From positions 372,001 to 436,000 of the forward strand of contig MJGA01000023.1 in the NCBI GenBank assembly GCA_001910725.1: a stretch of 64,000 nucleotides of DNA, given 5' to 3'. Positions 34,335-44,628 of this stretch are shown here, piece after piece. How positions within the stretch are numbered: the stretch's first letter is position 1; each line of letters begins with the position of its first letter. Made by a program: the position numbers and the translations under genes. Under the pieces are notes generated by a model that saw only the letters and a program-made list of their open reading frames with translations, had not been told where the DNA came from and made no database searches. Source of the stretch: Phanerodontia chrysosporium. Taxonomy: Eukaryota > Basidiomycota > Agaricomycetes > Polyporales > Phanerochaetaceae.

Positions 34335-35828
34335 CTAGATGTAGTTTTGGCCAATATCGTCAAGGCTTACATGTATCATGAGCCACATATGCAACACCTT
34401 TATGACTAGGTTGCGAATAAAACATAGGTAGTAGTGATTATACGCTCTGGAACCTATTACATGGGTGGTATCACATCCGATGGACCTCGGAAGGAAAAGT
34501 TCAAACCGCATATTTACCGCTCTTCTCCTCGTCCCTGCCAAACGTTCTAGAGGAGTCGCCCCCTCGGAATGCAAGTGCTGTGACCCAGTGCTGAGGAGCG
34601 ACTCCTCACGTTCGATCTGCGTACACGTGCCAGGCGCCGTGGGCTCTTCTGTACCGGCGAACGTTCTATCATTATGCGCCGCACGGAAGACGACATCGCT
34701 CTCCATCTCGGATCTGCTGTACGACGAGTCGGGACGTGTCATTCCCATTGCAACGCGAAATAGCAGAAGCGTGGGTATCATGCCCTACGACAGCATCAGC
34801 AGGACTTGTGTGCACGAGAAGAGGGAAACGTACACCAAGTTGAGGCATCACAGACACGGGCCAGGATGTGCGTGGGTCCGACCGCGCGGAGAAGGCGACG
34901 TTCGTGAGGAATATCGCTGAGTAGAGCACGCAGCCCTCGACAATGATCTCGACGGCGCGCGAGTAGCGAGCGGCAAAGCGGCGTCGCGATGCTGCTCCCG
35001 GGAACTGGATTTGCACCATAACGATCCGCGCGGTGATGAAGATGGTGAGGTATAGAGTCAGTGCAGTCTCGAGCACATAGTAGGTGGCTGTCAAGTGGGC
35101 CAATTTCAGGTTTGCCTTCATGAGTCCGACTTCTGTGTCTGTTTGTACGATGCCACCAATGATAGCTAGCGCTATGGGTATCCGTCAGTGCATGCCCGAG
35201 GTAGTGACAGAAAGTAAACTCACTGTAGCCTGTTATGAGGCACATAATCGGCAGTACGACGACACTCCATCGTTTACCCCACACAACCCAGCATCGCCAA
35301 ATCTAAGATTGTAGAAATTAGCATGACGCTCATATTGAGTACAGAGCAATCACTTGCGTATATGCAGTCCGCCGTGAAAACCACGATGAGTAACGCAGCA
35401 ATCCCGGTGGCGCTGTACCAACGAGGCCGAACGGAGAATGCAGCGATGATGGCGGGGGAGCCGGAGTGGTCGACGAAGGAGCTCAGCAAGAAAATCATGG
35501 CGATTGCCGCGTGTATCGTCGCGAAGGTGTACATGATGAGGACAGCAGCTAGCCAGCCGAGCTTGCGCATAACGCCCTTCTCGCGTGTGACTGGGCACGC
35601 AACCTGTAAGCTGAGCACAACGAGTATGGCTCGTGTCGCATACTGATGATCCAGCACATGAACGCGGTCAGGCATCCGTATACACCTTGACAATACGAGA
35701 ACATGAGAACGAAGTCGGATGCCCCCAGAGAACAGACGGTTACCGTTGAGCCATAATTCGAGAGTGGGTGCTCCGACTGGTATGGTACGGAGCAGGGCAG
35801 TGACTTCGCTCGGTGATAGCGATTCCAT
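34335..35828 (-). CDS. Seven-TM Agaricomycete membrane protein, tandem unit A
   Basis: Six exons (35744-35828, 35644-35685, 35358-35590, 35224-35302, 34834-35171, 34335-34784) encode 408 residues in frame. The N-terminus is MESLSPSEVTALLRTIPVGA, followed by about seven hydrophobic helices: VYGCLTAFMCWIII, GWLAAVLIMYTFATIH, YSATGIAALLIVVFTADCIY, IWRCWVVWGKRWSVVVLPIM, LAIIGGIVQ, YYVLETALTLYLTIFITARI, CVLYSAIFLTNVAF and IIPTLLLF-type. The RCWVVWGKRW motif after helix 3 is typical of a large uncharacterised Agaricomycete membrane family I remember; no ligand or activity is known. The cytosolic tail is Ser/Thr/Glu-rich and longer than in unit B. Intron 3 (35303-35357) starts with GCAAGT. Confidence 0.7.
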
Positions 35829-36227
35829 TCGGTGCAAAGAATTCGCAGGTAGGATGGCTTCCTACTCTTGCGGTCGCTCATTAAGTACTGGCGTTCGTGC
35901 GCTGACCTTGTGAATTATCAGCCACATCGGGCTGACTGAGCGTCGCTGATCTTCATTCACTCCGACGGCGAGATGGTGTAGAGAGCATGAGGCAATGTAA
36001 CGCCGTCTTGCGTGTGCTGACTTGTTCTGCACCGCTGGAGGAGCAAGAGAGTTCGAGGCAAGCCAGGATAAGAACAAGTGAATGACACATACCACAGACG
36101 TTCCGTGCCTGAAAGATCTCTTCGAGTGTCTTTAGATATCATGATGAAAGGTGACATTGATGCGTGACAGAACTTCGGAGGTGAGGAGGCTGTACGACGT
36201 GGAGGAAAGGATGCCCGTCCGACATAT

Positions 36228-36290
36228 GTGAGCGTGGGAATACATGCCCGAATCAGGCGTCCACACCCGCGGGTAACCGCCACACCTCTG
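36228..36290 (+). repeat. 63-bp dispersed repeat, copy 1
   Basis: Begins gtgagcgtgg and ends cacacctctg. A second copy in the same orientation lies at 44398-44460; by eye 55 of 63 positions match. It sits at the junction between the two duplicated units. Confidence 0.75.
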
Positions 36291-36439
36291 TGGATGCCGC
36301 CGACGCCACGATGGTGTTTGAGTGCCCTTCATGAATGTCTCATGTCACATCGAACCGTATACGAGCTGCAGATACGCAAAAGCATGCGCCGTATAGTCGT
36401 ATGATGCAGATACAACAATACAATTGTATTTACTCCTGT

Positions 36440-37347
36440 TCACACAAAGCCAGCTACCTCCAACATCTCCGCGTAGTTCTCGAACCGCGCCTGCCTGCCA
36501 TCGAATTTGAAGTCGAAAGACGAAGTGTTCGCGGGTGAAGCGTTGAAGAGCGCGGCGGGTGGCGTATCGCCGTCATCCGCTGTGATATACGTCGGGAGTA
36601 TCTTTGACGTCAAGAAGGACATTTCATTGGCACGTGTGGAGGATACGCCCAGCTCTTGCATCGCAGCTCCTGGAATCTGGTGATGATACGGTAGAAAGAC
36701 GTATTCACGAAGAAGATGTCTGGAGACAACGTGATGCTGCCCGCTCCAGTGGGGGCGAAAGTTTGATTTGGACTGAAGGTATTCTAGGTCAGCTATCTCA
36801 TCTAGAGCCGTCATGAGCATGGTCGCAACCTACAGCAGTTCGCTGACTTGTACAACCCAGTCCTTGGGAGTCAGACTACCGAGGAACTTGGGATCCTTCA
36901 TTTGGGCAATTGCAACTGCGGGAAAGATCGAAAACGCGGCGCCATGAATACCGCTCAGCCCACTTGAACTTGGCTGCGATGATGCAGCGGAGCCGTGTGC
37001 GGGGACGAAGGCTGCGAACCCATAAGGGAGTTCGACCTGCATGCTGACGAGCATCTCAGGCGGGGTATTGGTGGCATGCGGAGGGAATGCAAAGCCGATT
37101 TGGCTCAAGGATCCCTTGATCTACCCGCTAGGTAAGTAACGGTCTGAGACAGGCTGCACAAGGCATACCGGAGTTTGCGCAAAGCAGAGGCCGTTATCTT
37201 CGCATTCCACCCTAGTATTTCGAGTTACGAGAGCTGATATAGAGTCTGAAGAACGGGTATGTCAATGCAGTGAACATAAACTTGAACTAATACCCACTGA
37301 CAAACGAAGAATGCATAGCTCGACACCAGTCGCAAGGCGATATGCAT
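36440..37347 (-). CDS. Putative secreted protein, tandem unit B
   Basis: Paralogue of the gene at 32853-33758; function unknown. The ATG at 37347 opens an intact signal peptide (MHIALRLVSSYAFFV) joined through a short intron to RVECEDNGLCFAQTP. Then come LSQIGFAFPPHATNTPPEML, MQVELPYGFAAFVPAHG, LTPKDWVVQVSELL, PNQTFAPTGAGSITLSP and FFVNTSFYRIITRFQ. The last part (LPTYITADDGDTPPAALFNA, ENYAEMLEVAGFV) lies in a frame one base away: near 36666-36672 the sequence after FQ lacks one base relative to unit A (ccagga against ccaggga type), so this copy also needs an indel correction or is truncated. Confidence 0.55.
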
Positions 37348-38117
37348 GGCTGCAGCTTTGTCGGGTAAGAATGCCTGGTATTGTGAGTCCAGCCTCTCCT
37401 GTCAATGATACATGCATATATAAGACCACGACGTGCGAGCCAACTACAGCACAGCAGCTTCCCGATATCCTCGAGGTGTTCTCCCGCGAGCGCGTTCACA
37501 TCGTCTTGTCTATAATAGCCTAGGAAGAGTCGCCTCGTACACGGGACTAGGATGATTCGTGGGCGTAGTCACTGAAGCTCGGTTCCTGACAGTACAAAAG
37601 CGCAGAACGGCCCCGCAAGCCGTGCGCAAGATCTTCCGGAGATGGACAGGTCGCCAGAAACGACACGCAGCGGTGTCGAGGAGCGTGATATGGGCATATG
37701 GGCGGCCTGGGATCCCTGATAGTGCTGGATTACAGGCATACTGTCTGCGCCGTCACTTGATAGAAGGCCTCGTCTTCTGGTCGACCGTGCGTAACTGTCC
37801 CACTGTCGTGAGATAGCGCCGACGTCGAAAAGGCTTTGTGGTGGTCTGGTGCCACGAAGGATCTCGCTGTCATGGACTGATATCATGGAATGGATCGAGT
37901 TCACTACTCCACAAAGACACGAACCCACGCACCGGTAAGTGTTTCCCGCACGGATCTCTACTAATGCCGCCAACGATGACCATGTGTTCAATACCCACGG
38001 ATACAATCAACGCTGTGATTAAGTTGCGGGGCAAGCGTAGGTAAAGTGGAGGAGACGCGCTCTGGAAGCTGATTGATCAAGGATAGTATCACATCCAAGG
38101 GACCTTGGAAGGAAGGT

Positions 38118-39442
38118 TCAAACCGGATATCCCCCGCTCTTCTCCTCATCCCTACCCAGCGTTCCGGAGGAGTCGTCCCCGTCGGAGTGCAACTGCACCG
38201 ACCCGATGCTGAGGAAGGGTTCCTCACGCTCGACGCGTGTGTGCGTGCCAGGCACCGCAGGCTCTCCTGTACCGGCGGAGGTTCCACCGGTGTGCGGTGC
38301 ATGGAAGACAACACTGCTCTGGAACCCAGGACTGCTGTATGACGAGTCAGGCCGCGTCATGCCCATCGCAACACGGAAGAGGAGAAGCGTAGGAATGATC
38401 CCCTGCAGCGGCATCAGCATTGATTGCGGGCATAGGGAGAGGCTACGTACCCCAAGCTGAGGCATCACGGACACGGGCCATGCTGTGCGTGGGTCCGAGC
38501 GCGCGGAGAAAACGACGTTTGTCAGGAAGAGTGCTGAGTAGAGTACGCAGCCCTCGACGATGATCTCGACGGCGCGCGAGTAGCGAACGGCAAAGCGGCG
38601 TCGCGATGCTGCTCCCGGGAACTGAATTTGCACCATGACGATCCGCGCAGTGATGAATATGGTGAGGTAGAGTGTCAGCGCCGTCTCGAGCACGTAGTAA
38701 GTCGCCGTCAGATGAGCCAGCTTCAAGTCTGCCTTTGTAGGCACGGCTCCGATGTCGGTTTGTACAATGCCACCAATAATGGCTAGTGCTGTGGTCTCTA
38801 GTCAGCACATGTCTAGAAGCTTGATGGAAGGTAATCGTACTATAGCCTGTTATAAGGCACGTGATTGGCAATACGACGACACTCCATCGTTTTCCCCACA
38901 CAACCCAGCATCGCCAGATCTAAAAAGGAGCAGGTTAATGCGACGTTTGCAATGAACAGAGAGGATTACTTGCATATATGCAATCCGCTGTGAAGACAAC
39001 GATGAGCAAAGCGGCGATCCCGGTGGCGCTGTACCAGCGAGGCGGATGGGAGAACGCGGTGATGATGGCGGGGGAACCGGCGTGGTTGGCAAAGGATCTG
39101 AGCAGAAAGACCATGCCCATTACTGCATGTATGGTCGCAAAGGTGTACATGGTGAGCACAGCAGCTAGCCAGCTAAGCTTGCGCACGATGCCTTTCTCGC
39201 GTGTGACTGAGAACAAGGTCTATAAGCTGCAAACAAAAGATACGGCTCGAAGAGCGTACTAATAATCCAGCACATAAACGCGGTTAGGCATCCGTATACA
39301 CCTTGATGAGCGAGAGCATGAGACCAACGTCGGATACCCGCGCAGACTGGCGCTTACCGTTGAACCATAGCTCCAGAGTGGGTGCCCCGATTGGTATGGC
39401 CCGGAGCAAGGCAGTAACTTCACTCGGTGACAGCGATTCCAT
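38118..39442 (-). CDS. Seven-TM Agaricomycete membrane protein, tandem unit B
   Basis: Paralogue of the gene at 34335-35828, with the same six-exon structure: 39358-39442, 39260-39301, 38974-39206, 38841-38919, a 338-nt fifth exon, and 38118-38402, totalling 353 residues in frame. Start MESLSPSEVTALLRAIPIGA. The helices (GCLTAFMCWII, SWLAAVLTMYTFATIHAV, WYSATGIAALLIVVFTADCI, CWVVWGKRWSVVVLPITC, YYVLETALTLYLTIFITARI) are nearly identical to unit A, whereas the C-terminal tail diverges and stops earlier (ending SGGYPV). Intron 3 again begins GCAAGT, so the GC donor predates the duplication. It appears to be the better-preserved gene of unit B. Confidence 0.7.
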
Positions 39443-40079
39443 AAGGCGCAGAACCTCACAGGTGGAGGACTTCCTCATGGTGCGACCCAGCCTGTCCGTT
39501 AAGTACTGGACTTCGCGCTGCGTCCGAGAGAAAATCCAACTACTTCGGTGAGCACTGCTGATGCTCGCTAGTCGGGGTGACATGATGAGCGCAGGGCAGT
39601 ACCGTGCCGTCGTGTGCGCGCTGACCTGTTCCGCACCGCAAGGTGCGCTAAGGGGATAGTGGTAACGTGTGAGCAAACATGTGAGTAAAATATGCTGAAG
39701 ATGTCCTGCACCTGCAATGTTTGTTCACAAGCTCAGAGTATCATGATGAATGTCGGCTTCTGTGTCAGACAGAACCTTGACGATGATGTAGAGGCTGTGC
39801 GACGTGGAGGAGGAGAGGAGGGCCGTGTCCCAAGGTCCCTCTTTTGCAGTAGATACGAGATATGGGAATTACCTTTTCAGTCCTGGTCCTAGTCCGGCCG
39901 ATGACCCTAGGCGCCCGCCGGACGACCGATTTTCTCAGATAGGCGCTGGTCCGCCGTCCGATCACTCACGGCTTCGGATACACGAAGGGGCCCGGAAGTC
40001 CTCGGCAGCTCCCGAGTGGCGTGCTTCGATGTCCCGATCCGCTCAAAGTAGACACAGTGTTGCCTTATGCGGTACAAGT

Positions 40080-40354
40080 AGCTACTTTCGAATATATGTC
40101 TTCAATTTCTCTTCGATGTGCGCTTCTCTTCCTTGCGCCTCGAGCCCAAAATGTTCGCTCCCCGCCTCAGCGACACCCCACGGCTCGCGCTCAAATATAA
40201 GCTCGCTCGTCACCTCTCGTCTCGTCTCGCGCGATTCCTCTTTTCCCCTCACCCTCACCCTCCGCCCTGCGTTCCTTACCCTCCCTCCCTTTCCCTGTTG
40301 TTTTGCCCAGAGGCACAACAACCTCTCGTCCCGTCATTTCTTTGTTTCCTTTTT
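40080..40354 (+). promoter_or_regulatory. Promoter and pyrimidine-rich leader of the gene at 40355
   Basis: A TATA-like aaatataag lies near 40192, followed by about 130 bases dominated by ctcgtctc/ccctcaccctc pyrimidine runs, typical of strong fungal core promoters and leaders, ending at ATG 40355. Confidence 0.45.
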
Positions 40355-43219
40355 ATGCCTGTCTTCAACCTTCGCCACCCAGAGGCTTCCCAATCCAACC
40401 CCCAGCGCCGTTGCACGAACCATCGACGCCCTCGCGCGAACCGTCCTGCCGTTTATCCGCGTGCTCCCAACGCCGACGATTTACGTACCGTTGACGAGTT
40501 CTACCTGAACCCAGAGAACCGCTCTCGAGCAGCAGTCGACTTTCGCGATCGTGTGCAGCGCTGCAAAGAGCTTCGTCGTCAGAAAGGTCTTGACAACGCT
40601 CCATCAGCTTTCGAACTTCGCATCTGCACGGTCTGTCTCTTTGGTATCCTCGTACCGATCTTCTGCTGGGGTTACTACAAGGCCGTCAACTTCGGAAAGT
40701 GGTTCGGCCTGGTGAGCTGTCTCGGTCATCGCTCGACGCCCTTCTGACGTTCTTTCAATTCTAGCTCACCCTGACGAGCGATCTATTGTCTGGTTCCCCG
40801 ATTCGTTCGACCCTTTTGACCCATCTACCCACCCCGACTGGCTCCATCGCCCCATCATGACCCAGAACGATCTGCAGCAAGCCGTCGAGAGCATGAACAA
40901 CCGGTATCACGAGATCCAGCTCAATAACGGCGTTTTCCCCGAGCAGAATGCTGTCGACATCAGTGGATCCACCACGCAGGAAGCATCCGACCTTTTCCTT
41001 GAAATGCAGGCCGTCGCCGAAGGCGCTACCACCGTTGCCACCACGTCTGCCGACTTCCCCTGCACTCCCCCCCGCGCGCCGCGCCAGAACAGGCCTCTCG
41101 CAGACTGCGTCCACGGGCATCTGCTACACAGCCTGCGGTTGCACCCAAGCCTCAGCTTCCTACTCCTCCTCGTGCTGCGAGAGGATCCCGCAAGCTGAAG
41201 AAGTCACCGCTCGCAGGCAGCAAGAGACGTAGAAGTGCGCATTTTGGCGCAGATTCAAACCCGCCCGTCGCCGCAGCTCAAGACAAGAAGAAGTCGCCGA
41301 GCCAAGCCGCGAAGCGACGCCGCTATCGGACACGCTCTCAGGCAGGGACCGTTGACAGCGAAGGCATGGAGGTGTCCGAACTCATCGCTCCAGGTGCGTA
41401 GCGTGGTATCAAGGGTCGTCTGTGGCAACGACCTCATCTCTCCTCCCAAATATGCCCCCGCAGCTAGTTGCTCCGAGAAAAATGGCCTCGTCAGCCTCGC
41501 CGCATCCTATCGCGTCTATGTCGGTGCAGCCTGTCGCTTCGACCACGGCCTCCCCTACAGCCGAGGTTGCGCCACCACCCGTCGCGTCTTCGTCGTCTGC
41601 CGTCGCGCTGCCTCCAGCTGCACCGCAGCCAGCCGCCTTGCCTACCGCCGCGGTCGCCACGACGATGACTTCGCAGCCTGTCATTCCGACCGCAGGATAC
41701 TCCACATCCGTCTGGTCTGTCGCACCACAGCCTGTCGCGTCTACTTCAAACGCAGGTTCATCATCTACGTTCTCCGTCCCAACGCAGGCAAATACGTCCT
41801 CGTCGAAGCCAAAGAAGCCAAAGACGAGTAAGCTATTCCTATATTATTGTCACACCAGCAGCCTTGCTCACACGACCTGACAGAGAAACTTCCTGGCGCC
41901 CAGTTATCGTCTCAGCCGTCTACTTCGTCTTCGCAAGTACGCGGTCCGAAAAAAGTATACTCCAGTCAGTTGCCTAACCACGTCACCGAGGCGTTTATAA
42001 GGAGGCACGAGGAAGAGAATGCAGCTTCTGCCGAGAAGCAGAAGGCAGAGGAGCTCGAGAAGGCAGTCAAGAAGAGGGTGATGGTACGCGTCTGGGATTC
42101 ATCTAAGGCGAGTAACCACCACGTCCTGTCAGTCCTTGTCTCTGACCCCCCTCATTGTTGACAGGATGCGCCGAGCACGTTCGCTTACGCGGGTCCTTGG
42201 GTCGGAGACACGAATGTCATCACGCCCACGAGATCTTTACTCGAGGCCTACACTTTGAAGCCTCCCGCATTCAAATCGCGTTACGACGTAGTCGCCTTCG
42301 TATATGATCTCTCCGAGTCCGACTGGATAGCCATACCCGACTGCTATTCCTACCCGCTTGCATCTGGCCAGGTGGAGCTCCATCTCCGACCGCACGACGA
42401 CCCGCGCGAACATCCGGGGTTTCGCGCGCACCTGCAGGAGCGAGAGGCACTTCGCTTAGCCGAGCTTGCGAGTGCAACACCCACGAAGACCAAGGCGAGA
42501 CACGAGAAGTTACAAGCAGAGCGCTTTGCGACCATTGGGATTGGTGCTATTCCCTACAGGCGCACGGAATCTCCGAGGTTGGCGACGCCGACCAAGTCTG
42601 CGGCACAGAACAAAGGCAAGACGCTCACACCGCCCTCTCCACCGCGGTCGTCAAAGCTACTCATGCGAACACCGTCCAAGACCACAATTCCATCTATCGA
42701 CAAAGGCAAAGGTAAGTTTCACATTCCGTCTTGCGCCGCAAGCCCTCACTCACTCGATACACAAGGCAAAGCGCGTGCCCAAACGCCCCCCGTCACTAGT
42801 GTGGAGAAATACAAGCCAAAGCCAAAGCCAGTTCCGAGGCGCATTCCGCCGCGTCCCTCTTGCGAGCCCTCCGCCAAGACATCGCCGGCACCGCCACCCA
42901 AGTCTGAGATGGACAAGGGCAAGGGTGAGCCTTCTCAGTTACACCGATTGCAATGGCTATTAACCGTCCCTCAGGTAGGGCACTTCCCATACGGCCGTTC
43001 CCGATGTCCCCAGGCGGCACGACGCGCAAGGAAGTCTCAGCTCCCGTCATTCTCAAGCCTTCCAGCATTCCGTATGCCGATCTCTTCAAGGACCACGTGC
43101 TCCGGGCGCAGGTGAGGATCGAGCGGATAGTCGGGAGGGATGGGAACATGATCTTCCGCATGGGCAAGGACGTTGTTGTAGACAGTAGCGCAACCGGTCG
43201 CCGAGCACCTGCGAGATGA
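40355..43219 (+). CDS. Hypothetical basic, Pro/Ser/Ala-rich protein
   Basis: Function not recognised. The first exon (ATG 40355 to about 40713) gives a basic N-terminus, VDEFYLNPENRSRAAVDFRD and a hydrophobic segment (CTVCLFGILVPIFCWGYY). Exon 40765-41393 is acidic (SIVWFPDSFDPFDPSTHPDW) and then strongly basic (RKLKKSPLAGSKRRR). Exon 41468-41827 is Ala/Pro/Ser/Val-rich. Later exons read LPNHVTEAFIRRHEEENAAS, AYAGPWVGDTNVITPTRSLL and YDVVAFVYDLSESDWIAIPD, with KGKG-containing linkers and a final block MIFRMGKDVVVDSS before the stop at 43219. The frame breaks at the exon 1-2 join and at the C7 run 41067-41073, where eight Cs would restore it. The intron after about 42110 starts GCGAGT. Confidence 0.55.
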
Positions 43220-43261
43220 CTGTTATTTCTGACAGGTCTTGGGGACTGGAACGGACGGGTG

Positions 43262-44010
43262 CGCACCAACAATACAGCATGAGGTTCGACCACATTTCTA
43301 TGACGCGTGTCTCGATAAAGTGATGCTCTGCGACCTGAAGCACACTGCCGACGTTTGTGTAGTAGGTGCGGGTGCCAGCGGAAACCGAATAGTTGTGGTG
43401 ATAGTTCGTTTGGCATTCTGACAAGAGTTTGGTTAACTGCACATGGCATCTATAGGACTATGCCACGTACTCCGGCAGTAGAGATGCACCGAGGTGGCGG
43501 GGATGATTCCCCTGTCTAAGGTGAACAACAAAACGTCGCGTCGCTCAGCCTTCTTCAGCGGTAAGGGGTTCGTGCAATGATTGTTCCCGCAGAAGTGGTG
43601 GGGCAGGAAGAGTAAAGTTCCGGCTTGAAACCAGTCAGAACCCCTCGTGGCTACATAAACGACTACTCACTGAGACCAAATTGAAGCCCTTGAATACGAT
43701 ACGACACCTCCGGGTTGCGCGCGATTGAACCAACACCTTTGACGTCCCACACGACCTCCTTGAGACAGTTCCATAATTCCCGGACCCGTTGAGCGAGGAG
43801 TTGCAAGGACTGTGAGAGGAAATCGACGAGGATGGGTGGAAGATTCGCAGGTGGCGTTGAGGGAGAGAACCGAGACAGCTGAGCGAGGATGATGTCGTCC
43901 TTCACGTGAGCGACCTCGCGGACAAAGCGAATGAGCTGAGATAGCGAGACATCCTCAAGCAGCCCAGGATACTGCGAGAGTCTATCAAAGAGGACGTCGA
44001 GGTGTTCCAT
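43262..44010 (-). CDS. CxC5-like cysteine cluster protein of KDZ transposon type, truncated
   Basis: Exons 43671-44010, 43471-43623 and about 43267-43417. The N-terminus (LSQYPGLLEDVSLSQLIRFV, HVKDDIILAQLSR, LPPILVDFLSQSLQLLAQRV, WNCLKEVVWD) and then LLFLPHHFCGNNHCTNPLPL, DVLLFTLDRGIIPATSVHLY, CRKCQTNYHHNYSVSAGTRT and HFIETRVIEMWSNLMLYCW match the CxC5/CxC6-type zinc-ligand region I know from Agaricomycete KDZ transposon-associated ORFs. Cys pairs CGNNHC and CRKC are intact. The homology stops at about 43265, only about 45 bp from the convergent end of the preceding gene. The remainder of the usual long protein, including any transposase, is missing, so this is a relic. Confidence 0.72.
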
Positions 44011-44397
44011 AGCGCGAAGTATACAGTACAAGATGGGAGGGGACTACTGTGCCAGGCTGACCGCGAGGCCCTTTTTATCCTCCAGCTCAACAGCGATGTC
44101 GTCATACCCGTCAGCCTCCCCACCGCCTTGTCCCACCTCCTTCGTCGATGCCTCGTCCGCTGCCTCCGTAAACTGTCCTCTGCCACATTCGGGACTTCCG
44201 CGCTCGACGCGTCGTCCAAATGCGCGCTGAGCGCTTGTTCAAATCTGGCCATTACCACTCTCTCGGGTTGGCGCTCGATCACATATTTCGATCGCGGATT
44301 ACCATATATGGATTTATTGCCGATGCCCTCCGGCCCCTACAGGACTGGACCGGACCGGACTACATTTTTGCCCAATTCCCGTATGTCCTCCTCTTTT

Positions 44398-44460
44398 GTG
44401 AGCGTGAGAATCTATGCCCGGATCAGGCTCCCACACCCGTGGGTGACCGCCACACCTCTG
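44398..44460 (+). repeat. 63-bp dispersed repeat, copy 2
   Basis: Same orientation as the copy at 36228-36290. It contains a small palindrome (cccacacccgtggg). It lies about 390 bp upstream of the CxC5 relic start and 170 bp before the S9 peptidase ATG. Confidence 0.75.
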
Positions 44461-44628
44461 CCCGTCTACGCTCTCTCACGAAACCACTATTTCCATCCAC
44501 CCAGACCTTGTGGAAAATCCTGCCATGAGAATATACACAGGGCTATTTCAGACCACGGGGGCTGTCCAGCTGGTCCATTGCTCTCTGCTCAGGACAACCT
44601 CCCAACATACGACGGCTAACACGCCACC

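Larger units (their letters stand above)
32853..36330. repeat. Tandem duplication, unit A
   Basis: Unit A (about 32.85-36.33 kb) and unit B (about 36.44-39.9 kb) share gene order, strand, exon structure and alignable intergenic sequence. Equivalent start codons are offset by 3589 and 3614 bases. For example 33845-33900 and 37440-37495 align through ctcccgcgag. Boundaries are approximate. Confidence 0.8.
36440..39900. repeat. Tandem duplication, unit B
   Basis: Second copy of the two-gene unit described at 32853-36330. The right boundary is soft: similarity to 36140-36230 is still visible near 39740-39830 (atcatgatga, tgcgacgtgg). Confidence 0.75.
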
